From assembly GCA_964451605.1 (NCBI GenBank), contig CAYVJA010000110.1:1-5465 (forward strand): 5,465 nucleotides of DNA. The letters are read 5' to 3'. The first letter of the stretch is position 1. Every line of letters begins with the position of its first letter. Both the position numbers and the translations under genes were made by a program. Origin of the DNA: JAQVSH01 sp964451605 (GTDB lineage: Bacteria; Bacteroidota; Bacteroidia; Bacteroidales; UBA4181). Below, one piece after another: positions 1 through 5,465 of the stretch. The notes beneath the pieces are model-generated. The model made no database searches. It saw nothing but the letters and a program-made list of their open reading frames with translations, and was not told the DNA's origin.

Positions 1-1
1 C

Positions 2-841
2 ATTGTGGTGCGGGATGTGGAGGCCTTTATGGCAGCAGGAGGGGCTGCAACAACCGTTGCAACGGCTGCTCCTGTAGCTTCGGCAAAACCGCAAGCCGTT
101 TCGGCCGAGGTCGGCAAAAAAATAGCTGCGGTTTCGGATGCCGATGGGGAGGTGACGCCTCTCACTAACATCCGGAAGGTGATTGCCAAAGCCATGCACG
201 CTTCGCTGCAGAACAGTGCTCAGCTAACCCACCACATGGGAGCTGATGTGCGCCGATTGCTCGCTTTCCGCGAGGAGGTGAAGAGCCGCACCAAAACCGA
301 CAGTTCGGTGCCCAATATCACGCTGAATGATATGGTTTGCTGGTGCGTGATTCGCGCTTTGGAAAAGTTCCCGCAGGTAAACAGCCACTTTCTGGGCGAT
401 TCAATTAAGACTTTCCGAAAAGTACACCTCGGATTGGCAGTCGATACCCCCAGAGGGCTTATGGTTCCCGCACTTCGTAACGCCGGCGACTACTCTCTGA
501 AAGGGCTCTCATCGCAGCTGAAGGCGCTTGCCGATGATTGCCGGAAGGGATCGGTCAATCCTGATCTTCTGTCGGCTTCGGCCGGTACGTTTACCGTGTC
601 GAATCTGGGCGGCTATGGTGTGGAGATATTTACCCCCATCATCAATCTGCCTCAGGTGGCCATTCTCGGGGTGAACACCATAGTGCACCGTCCTGCCGAT
701 CTGGGTGGCGGCGTATTCGGATTTGTACCCTATATCGGGTTATCGCTCACCTACGATCATCGTGCCATCGACGGAGGGCCTGCTACCCTCTTCCTGGCTG
801 AGATCAAGAAGAATATAGAGTTGTTTCAGGCCACTCTGTAA
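2..841 (+). CDS. Dihydrolipoyl acyltransferase (E2) of a 2-oxoacid dehydrogenase complex, 5' truncated
   Basis: E2 forms the cytoplasmic core of a 2-oxoacid dehydrogenase complex and moves the acyl group from lipoyl-lysine to CoA. The frame is open to the window edge, so the start is missing; the GTG at 5 is not the true start, because the residues there (IVVRDVEAF) look like the end of an E3/E1-binding domain. An Ala-rich flexible linker follows (about nt 32-155), then the acyltransferase domain from TPLTNIRK (nt 155 on). Seen in it are the SNLGGYGVEIF stretch near nt 598, INLPQVAILGV, and the catalytic motif DHRAIDG at nt 755-775, with His at 758-760 and Asp at 770-772, the expected HxxxDG pair. 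The C-terminus is of normal length and ends in TAA. Lipoyl domain(s) must lie upstream. The E1 gene follows after 47 bases, which indicates one operon. Family is certain; acyl specificity (acetyl, branched-chain or other) cannot be read from the sequence. Confidence 0.95.
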   Translation: MVVRDVEAFMAAGGAATTVATAAPVASAKPQAVSAEVGKKIAAVSDADGEVTPLTNIRKVIAKAMHASLQNSAQLTHHMGADVRRLLAFREEVKSRTKTDSSVPNITLNDMVCWCVIRALEKFPQVNSHFLGDSIKTFRKVHLGLAVDTPRGLMVPALRNAGDYSLKGLSSQLKALADDCRKGSVNPDLLSASAGTFTVSNLGGYGVEIFTPIINLPQVAILGVNTIVHRPADLGGGVFGFVPYIGLSLTYDHRAIDGGPATLFLAEIKKNIELFQATL

Positions 842-888
842 GCCATTCGCACAGTCATTATTTTCTCTGTTTGTAAAACCCTTTTATT

Positions 889-3357
889 ATGCCTAAAAGT
901 CTATATATCGATCCAAAAGAGGTCCGGAAACCGGGCGCTATCTCTTTCAACGAGATTCCGGTAAATGTCTATAACAAAACCCTGCAGGAGGAGCGAAGTC
1001 GTTTTTCCGATCAGGATCTGCTCCGGATTTACCGTGATATGTGGGTAATCCGCCAGTTCGAAACCATGTTAAACCAGATTAAAATTGCCGGAGAGTTTAA
1101 CGGAATCAAATACAACCATCCCGGCCCTGCCCATCTCTCTATCGGGCAGGAGGCTGCAGCCGTAGGTATGGCCTATACGCTGGGAGTAGAAGACTATATC
1201 TTTGGTTCGCACCGCAGCCACGGCGAGATTCTGGCCAAAGGGCTCTCGGCCATCGCGCAGTTGTCGGACAAACGGCTGATGGAGATTATGCGGGGCTTCT
1301 TCGACGGGAAGGTCCTTTCGGTGGTAGAAAAAGATTGGAAGGGGAGCGTCAAAGGTTTGGCTGTCCGGTTTCTTATCTATGGAACGGTGGCCGAGATTTT
1401 TGCCCGTTCCACCGGCTTTAATCGGGGTCTGGGCGGCTCGATGCACGCCTTCTTTACGCCGTTTGGTGTCTATCCCAATAATGCCATTGTGGGCGGATCG
1501 GGCGATATCTCGGTGGGGGCCGCGCTTTACAAGAAGATTAACCGCAAGCCCGGAATTGTAGTGTGTAACATAGGCGATGCCTCGATGGCCTGCGGGCCGG
1601 TGTGGGAGGGGCTTATGATGGCCACTATGGATCAGTATAACCGGTTATGGGAGGGTGAGTATCAGGGAGGCCTTCCCATGATTTTCAATATTATGAACAA
1701 CCAGTATGGTATGGGCGGCCAGACCTGTGGCGAGACCATGGGGTATGGTATGGCAGCCCGGATTGGTGCCGGTGTGAATGCCGAAATGATGCATGCCGAG
1801 CGCGTTGACGGATACAATCCGCTGGCAGTGATTGATGCCTACATTCGGAAGAGAGCCATTCTGGAAGCCAAGAAAGGCCCTGTTTTGCTCGATGTGCTTA
1901 CCTATCGGATCAGCGGTCACTCACCTTCCGATGCCTCTTCGTACCGTTCGGGCGAGGAGATTGAGGCCTGGAAGCGCGAAGACAGCATCGAGGCATTCGG
2001 AAACGATCTGATTCTTTCCGGCATTGCTACCTCCGATCAGCTGGAGACGCTTCGGCAGGAGATTACCACCGAAATTGAGACTGCGTTGCGTTTGGCCATC
2101 GACGATGAGACTTCGCCCCGACTCGATCTGCATGCACAGCCCGAGTTGCTCGGTGAGATGATGTTTTCGAACGGTTCGGTAACCCGGATGGAGGAGGGAA
2201 CGCCTGTGGTTAACCACCCTATGGAGGAGAATCCCCGGGTGAAACAGCTCAAAACCAAAAGCCGTTTCTATCTCGACAGCGAAGGGAAACCGGTGTCGAA
2301 AATGAAGATGTATCAGTTGCGTGATGGTATTTTCGAGGCCATCATAGACCGCTTTTACAAGGATCCTACTTTGGTGGCCTATGGCGAAGAGAACCGCGAC
2401 TGGGGTGGGGCCTTTGCTGTGTACCGCGGGCTTACCGAAGCACTGCCCTATCACCGACTCTTTAATTCACCTATCTCCGAAGGGGCCATTGTAGGTTCGG
2501 CCATCGGTTACGGGATGTGCGGAGGCCGTGCACTGGTAGAGATTATGTATTGCGACTTTCTGGGCAGGTGCGGCGACGAGGTCTTTAATCAGTTGCCCAA
2601 GTGGCAGTCGATGAGTGGAAACCTGATCAAGATGCCAGTGGTTATCCGTGTGTCGGTGGGTTCGAAATACGGGGCACAGCACTCTCAGGATTGGTCGTCG
2701 CTCGTGGCGCACATTCCCGGTATCAAGGTGCTCTTCCCGGTTACTCCTTACGATGCCAAGGGGTTGATGAATGCAGCGCTGCAGGGAACCGATCCGGTAA
2801 TCTTCTTTGAAAGTCAGCGGCTTTACGATATTGGCGAACAGTTCCACGAAGGCGGGGTTCCCGAGGGTTATTACGAAATTGCCATGGGCGAGCCCGATGT
2901 AAAACGCGAAGGAAAGGATATTACCCTTCTTACCGTGGGCTCTACGCTCTATGTTGCGCTTCAGGCTGCCGACAGGCTGAAGAAGGAGTTTGGCATAGAG
3001 GCCGAAGTGATTGATGCCCGCAGTTTGGTACCCTTCAACTACGACAAGGTGATTGCGTCGGTTAAGAAGACAGGGCGAATTCTGCTGGCCAGCGATGCTA
3101 CGGCCCGCGGTTCGTTTCTGAACGACCTGGCGCAAAATATCACCGAGTTCTGCTTCGACTATCTTGATGCACCGGCAGTAGTGTTAGGCGCCCGCAACTG
3201 GATTACCCCCGCGCACGAAATGGAGTACGCCTTCTTCCCGCAGCCCGAATGGTTTCTGGATGCTATCCACGAAAGAATCCTTCCCCTGAAGGATTACAAG
3301 CCGGTTACCAACCAGTCGGAAGCCGTCCGGCGTCGCAGGGCAGCCGATGGCGTCTAA
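889..3357 (+). CDS. Fused alpha-beta E1 component of a 2-oxoacid dehydrogenase complex (thiamine diphosphate-dependent)
   Basis: E1 decarboxylates a 2-oxoacid on thiamine diphosphate and reductively acylates the lipoyl group of E2. At 822 residues it is a single-chain fusion. The alpha half (about 40-400) shows GSHRSHG (106-112), GGSMH (182-186), the cofactor motif GDA (229-231) ending in NNQYG (270-274), and a loop TYRISGHSPSD (338-348) with H344 at the usual catalytic or cofactor-contact His. A linker (about 400-473) leads to the beta half, with YGEENRDWGGAF (498-509), NSPISEG (526-532), GAQHSQ (595-600, H598 the conserved His) and the C-terminal domain near VIDARSLVPF (707-716). Oddities are about 30 extra residues near 136-166, about 12 near 249-261, GDA instead of GDG, and SGH where HGH is usual. 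ATG is chosen because the preceding TAA of E2 lies 47 bases upstream and the first residues resemble the family's N-terminal extension; there is no Shine-Dalgarno, common in Bacteroidota. Substrate is unknown; pyruvate or branched-chain oxoacids are the default guesses. Confidence 0.93.
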   Translation: MPKSLYIDPKEVRKPGAISFNEIPVNVYNKTLQEERSRFSDQDLLRIYRDMWVIRQFETMLNQIKIAGEFNGIKYNHPGPAHLSIGQEAAAVGMAYTLGVEDYIFGSHRSHGEILAKGLSAIAQLSDKRLMEIMRGFFDGKVLSVVEKDWKGSVKGLAVRFLIYGTVAEIFARSTGFNRGLGGSMHAFFTPFGVYPNNAIVGGSGDISVGAALYKKINRKPGIVVCNIGDASMACGPVWEGLMMATMDQYNRLWEGEYQGGLPMIFNIMNNQYGMGGQTCGETMGYGMAARIGAGVNAEMMHAERVDGYNPLAVIDAYIRKRAILEAKKGPVLLDVLTYRISGHSPSDASSYRSGEEIEAWKREDSIEAFGNDLILSGIATSDQLETLRQEITTEIETALRLAIDDETSPRLDLHAQPELLGEMMFSNGSVTRMEEGTPVVNHPMEENPRVKQLKTKSRFYLDSEGKPVSKMKMYQLRDGIFEAIIDRFYKDPTLVAYGEENRDWGGAFAVYRGLTEALPYHRLFNSPISEGAIVGSAIGYGMCGGRALVEIMYCDFLGRCGDEVFNQLPKWQSMSGNLIKMPVVIRVSVGSKYGAQHSQDWSSLVAHIPGIKVLFPVTPYDAKGLMNAALQGTDPVIFFESQRLYDIGEQFHEGGVPEGYYEIAMGEPDVKREGKDITLLTVGSTLYVALQAADRLKKEFGIEAEVIDARSLVPFNYDKVIASVKKTGRILLASDATARGSFLNDLAQNITEFCFDYLDAPAVVLGARNWITPAHEMEYAFFPQPEWFLDAIHERILPLKDYKPVTNQSEAVRRRRAADGV

Positions 3358-3376
3358 AATTACCCCTCTCTTCCGG

Positions 3377-3407
3377 TTGTGGATTCGCCCGAAAGGTGTT
3401 ACTTTTG
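3377..3407 (+). promoter_or_regulatory. Bacteroidota-type promoter for the HAD-PHP-aldolase unit
   Basis: TTG at 3377-3379 (the -33 element) and TACTTTTG at 3400-3407 (a full match to the -7 consensus TAnnTTTG) are separated by 20 bases, within the range known for the Bacteroidota primary sigma factor. Transcription would start near 3413-3417, leaving a leader of about 20 bases before the HAD start. A small inverted repeat, TTCG-CC-CGAA (3384-3393), sits in the spacer and could be a weak operator or chance. I see no hairpin-plus-T-run terminator between E1 and this site, so read-through from the E2-E1 genes is also possible. The call rests on consensus match and placement only. Confidence 0.6.
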
Positions 3408-3433
3408 GAGTTCACAAATAGCCGGTTATAGCT

Positions 3434-4093
3434 ATGATACGAGGAGTCCTGTTTGATATGGACGGTGTGCTGGCCGACAGCGAACGTTATATCTGTGAGG
3501 CCGCGGTGCGGATGTTTTCGGAATATGGAGTGATGGTCAGCCCCGACGATTTCCTCCCTTTTGTGGGGAGTGGCGAAGATCGTTATTTGGGAGGTGTGGC
3601 CGGGCTCTATAATCTGGAGTTCAATCTGGCTGAGGCCAAACGCCGGACTTACGAGATTTACGAGAAGATTGCCCACGGCAGGTTGTTGGCCTTTCCCGGA
3701 ACTTTCGAGTTCATTGAATTGTGCAGAGAGAAGGAGTTACGGCTGGCGCTGGCAACCAGTGCCGACAGCGTCAAGGTGCGTGTGAATTTGCGCGAACTCG
3801 GCCTCGATACCGATACCTTCGATGCCATTGTTTCGGGCGAAGAGTTGAAAAACCGGAAACCCCACCCTGAGGTTTTTCTTAAGGCTGCCTCTGCGCTTAG
3901 ACTCCCCCCTGCCGATTGTCTTGTGATTGAAGACGCGGTGAACGGGGTCAAGGCAGCAAAGGCTGCCGGGATGGCATGTCTGGCACTCACCACCACCTTC
4001 TCGCGCGATGAGCTCGATGAGGCCGGCGCGGATTGGATTGCTGCCGATTTAAGTGCTGTTTCGGACGAGATTTTTCGTCTTTTATCTGTATGA
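3434..4093 (+). CDS. HAD-superfamily hydrolase, beta-phosphoglucomutase-like (phosphatase or phosphomutase)
   Basis: This 219-residue cytoplasmic enzyme is expected to transfer or remove phosphate on a small phosphorylated metabolite, using an aspartyl-phosphate intermediate and Mg2+. All four HAD motifs are present: DMDG with nucleophile D8 and acid/base D10, T108 in LATSAD, K142 in RKPHPEVF, and E166-D167 in VIEDAVNG. The helical cap (about 15-85) is the small alpha type of beta-phosphoglucomutase relatives and carries FVGSGEDRYLGGVA (43-56). From memory, this and the following region resemble the HAD domain of plant SOQ1 more than classical sugar-phosphate mutases; I could not check this. 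The ATG is right because the first beta strand (GVLFDMD) begins at residue 4. It is the first gene after the promoter at 3377-3407 and is followed by the PHP gene after only 3 bases in the same frame. Sugar phosphates and phosphoglycolate are plausible substrates; the real one is unknown. Confidence 0.9.
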   Translation: MIRGVLFDMDGVLADSERYICEAAVRMFSEYGVMVSPDDFLPFVGSGEDRYLGGVAGLYNLEFNLAEAKRRTYEIYEKIAHGRLLAFPGTFEFIELCREKELRLALATSADSVKVRVNLRELGLDTDTFDAIVSGEELKNRKPHPEVFLKAASALRLPPADCLVIEDAVNGVKAAKAAGMACLALTTTFSRDELDEAGADWIAADLSAVSDEIFRLLSV

Positions 4094-4099
4094 TGCATG
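4091..4099 (+). other. In-frame stop/start junction (TGA TGC ATG) between the HAD and PHP genes
   Basis: The HAD stop TGA (4091-4093) is followed by one TGC codon and then the PHP start ATG, all in one frame. This spacing permits stop-and-restart coupling, since the terminating ribosome need move only a few bases. A second ATG (4093-4095) overlaps the stop but opens only a short frame of about 35 codons and is not a credible start. Occasional TGA read-through would yield a HAD-PHP fusion of about 624 residues; nothing in the sequence shows that this happens. Confidence 0.4.
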
Positions 4100-5308
4100 A
4101 TACCTTCCGATTTGTTAACAAAGGCCTCCCTTGTGCCCTTCGAGGTGCTTGGGGTAAACGGCCATATTCATACCCCAAGCTCTTTCAGTGCTTTTTCTGA
4201 TATAGAGCAGCCCTTTACGATGGCTCGTGACGAGCAGATTGCCGTCCTGGGGATCAATGACTTCTACGTGACCGACGGTTACGATGATTTTCACCGCCTG
4301 GCCGAAGTCTACCGGATCTATCCCCTCTTCAATGTGGAGTTTATAGCGCTCGACAAGAAGCTACAGGCTTCGGGAATCCGAATCAACGATCCCGGGAATC
4401 CCGGCCGAATCTATTTCAGCGGAAAGGGGTTGTCCTATCCTCAGCGCCTTACGGACGCGGGAGGAGCCCGTTTGGCCTCGCTGATGAAGGCGACGCAGGA
4501 GCAGGTAGGTGAGATGATAGCAAAAATCAACAGTTGGCTTGCCGAAGCCGGGCTTCCTGTGCAACTCGGGTATGCCGAAGTAAAAGCCCGTTATGCCCGC
4601 GAGCTGGTTCGCGAACGACACATTGCCAAAGCGCTCAGAGTGGCCGTTATGGAGGCTTTTTCTACCGAAGAGGCGCAGCGGGAGGCGTTTACCCGCATGT
4701 TTGGAGGGATTGCCCCTGCCTCGGATATTCACCGGAATGCCGATCTGGAAAACGAAATCCGTGCCCGTCTGCTCAAAGCCGGCGGGAAGGCCTTTGTGCC
4801 CGAAGAGGAGAGCGCTTTTCTCTCGCTCGAAGAGGCGATGGAGATGATTCGTAAGGCGGGAGGGATTCCCTGTTACCCCGTATTACTCGATGACAAGAAC
4901 GGAAAGTGCACTGATTTTGAGGGTGATGCCGCGGCTTTGAGCCGGGAGTTATCGGCCCGCGGTGTTTACGCCATAGAGTTGATTCCCGGACGAAACAGCC
5001 TTGAAGCACTGGAGCCTTTTGTGGCCCACTTTGCCGACAAGGGATTTGTAATTTGTCTGGGTACCGAGCACAACGCCCCTGACATGATTCCCCTTACTTG
5101 CGACACGCGCGGCAAACTTCCTCTCACCGATTTCCTGAAGCGGGTAAACTATGAGGGTGCCTGTGTGATTGCTGCCCATCAATACCTGCAGGCACAAGGC
5201 CTGGAGGGGTATATCGACGCCTCGGGCAAGGCCCGGCAGGCAGAGCGGTTGTGGTTTGTTACACTGGGTAATGCAGTAATCCGGAATTTTCGGGAAGGGA
5301 ATAAATAG
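4097..5308 (+). CDS. PHP-domain-like protein with a degenerate metal site, function unknown
   Basis: PHP domains are metal-dependent phosphoesterases found in DNA polymerase III, histidinol phosphatase and nucleotidases. This 403-residue protein keeps part of the pattern: H23-I-H25 (NGHIHTP), a D55 motif (GINDFYVTDG), E81 in NVEF, H175 in RERHIA and H325 in GTEHNAP. Other usual ligands are changed: the His after the motif-II Asp is F56, the His of the usual AHP is Y260 (GGIPCYPVL), and the final D-x-H is E324-H325. The region 120-250 between E81 and Y260 is longer than in small PHP proteins and rich in charged helical sequence. No signal peptide or membrane segment is visible, so it is probably cytoplasmic. 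The gene sits between a HAD phosphatase and a class II aldolase with spacers of 3 and 5 bases, which suggests a role in the same pathway. ATG 4097 is the first start after the in-frame TGA; TTG at codon 6 is an alternative. I do not recognise a characterised homologue. Confidence 0.8.
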   Translation: MIPSDLLTKASLVPFEVLGVNGHIHTPSSFSAFSDIEQPFTMARDEQIAVLGINDFYVTDGYDDFHRLAEVYRIYPLFNVEFIALDKKLQASGIRINDPGNPGRIYFSGKGLSYPQRLTDAGGARLASLMKATQEQVGEMIAKINSWLAEAGLPVQLGYAEVKARYARELVRERHIAKALRVAVMEAFSTEEAQREAFTRMFGGIAPASDIHRNADLENEIRARLLKAGGKAFVPEEESAFLSLEEAMEMIRKAGGIPCYPVLLDDKNGKCTDFEGDAAALSRELSARGVYAIELIPGRNSLEALEPFVAHFADKGFVICLGTEHNAPDMIPLTCDTRGKLPLTDFLKRVNYEGACVIAAHQYLQAQGLEGYIDASGKARQAERLWFVTLGNAVIRNFREGNK

Positions 5309-5313
5309 AGGAT

Positions 5314-5465
5314 ATGGAAGCGATAAAAGAGTTGATAGAACTTTCGCACTATTATGGTGCCGATACCGATTTCGTGATTGGCGGGGGAGGGAACACCTCG
5401 ATGAAAAACGCCGATACCATTTGGGTCAAGGCGAGTGGCACCTCTCTGGGCACCATTTCGGAGAG
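5314..5465 (+). CDS. Class II aldolase/adducin-family protein, 3' truncated
   Basis: Only the first 50 codons are in the window. Class II aldolases (FucA, RhaD, AraD relatives) cleave or epimerise phosphorylated sugars using a Zn2+ bound by histidines further along the chain, not visible here. The visible part has the family's phosphate-binding signature, GGGGNTSMK (23-31), followed by WVKASGTSLG (37-46), matching the usual G-N-x-S and S-G-T/S pattern. The N-terminal helix ending SHYYGADTDFVIGG recalls the longer bacterial members that carry the aldolase domain first, possibly with a second domain after it, but the length cannot be seen. ATG lies 5 bases after the PHP stop; AGAGGA just upstream is too close to be a well-spaced Shine-Dalgarno. 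The gene is the third of the HAD-PHP-aldolase unit. The aldol substrate is unknown. Confidence 0.85.
   Translation, partial: MEAIKELIELSHYYGADTDFVIGGGGNTSMKNADTIWVKASGTSLGTISE

Noticed and set aside
5..7. GTG at 5 as the start of the E2 gene
   Set aside because: The frame is open upstream and the residues around it match the end of an E3/E1-binding domain, so the gene is cut by the window edge.
842..888. Possible promoter between E2 and E1 (TCTGTTTG at 866-873)
   Set aside because: One key base is wrong (C for A) and no TTG is seen at the right distance; the 47-base gap fits an operon spacer.
1197..1204. TATCTTTG, a second full match to the -7 consensus, inside E1
   Set aside because: No TTG lies at the right distance upstream and it is inside a conserved coding segment (YIFG). 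It shows that the -7 element alone occurs by chance.
2467..3135. Long open frame of 222 codons on the - strand within E1
   Set aside because: It lies wholly opposite a clearly conserved coding region, has no recognisable domain and no upstream signal. Others at 1921-2454, 1069-1446 and 3658-4098 are of the same kind: mirror effects of codon use in real genes.
3301..3429. CCGGTT-type repeats at 3301, 3373 and 3422 around the promoter
   Set aside because: The same eight bases CCGGTTAT occur inside E1 at 1641-1648, and the spacings are irregular, so these are probably chance.
3358..3433. Rho-independent terminator after E1
   Set aside because: No stable hairpin followed by a T run is visible in the gap; the only inverted repeat is a 4-base arm with a 2-base loop.
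4093..4200. Short frame starting at the ATG overlapping the HAD stop
   Set aside because: It ends after about 35 codons, has no similarity to anything I know, and competes with the conserved PHP frame.

Overview
The window looks like part of a Bacteroidota chromosome, probably Bacteroidales. Three things suggest this, none decisive alone: the one convincing promoter has the Bacteroidota form (TTG, 20-base spacer, TAnnTTTG); no start codon has a well-spaced Shine-Dalgarno sequence; and the 2-oxoacid dehydrogenase E1 is a single fused alpha-beta chain, a form I associate with gut and anaerobic Bacteroidota. Base composition is moderate, by eye a little over half G+C. All five genes lie on the + strand, packed tightly, with no RNA gene, mobile element, CRISPR array or long non-coding stretch. 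The largest gap is 76 bases.

Left part (1-3357): the 3' end of a dihydrolipoyl acyltransferase (E2) gene is followed after 47 bases by a complete fused E1 alpha-beta gene. Together they form two of the three components of a 2-oxoacid dehydrogenase complex, which turns a 2-oxoacid plus CoA into an acyl-CoA, CO2 and, through E3, NADH. The lipoyl domain(s) of E2 and any E3 gene would lie upstream, outside the window. The E1 differs from textbook E1 in two alpha-half insertions and in some active-site residues, so I cannot assign its substrate (pyruvate, branched-chain oxoacids or another oxoacid).

Right part (3358-5465): after a 76-base gap holding a good promoter candidate come a beta-phosphoglucomutase-like HAD phosphatase, a PHP-domain-like protein with a degenerate metal site, and the first 50 codons of a class II (FucA/RhaD/AraD-type) aldolase. 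Spacers of 3 and 5 bases show one transcription unit. HAD and PHP are in the same reading frame, separated only by one TGA and one TGC codon.

How they may work together (inference): an aldolase acting on a phosphorylated sugar, a HAD phosphatase or phosphomutase and a PHP-like hydrolase fit a small carbon-catabolism or metabolite-repair module. The neighbouring complex could oxidise a 2-oxoacid from it, or be unrelated and merely adjacent. The least explained items are the PHP-like protein and the insertions in E1.
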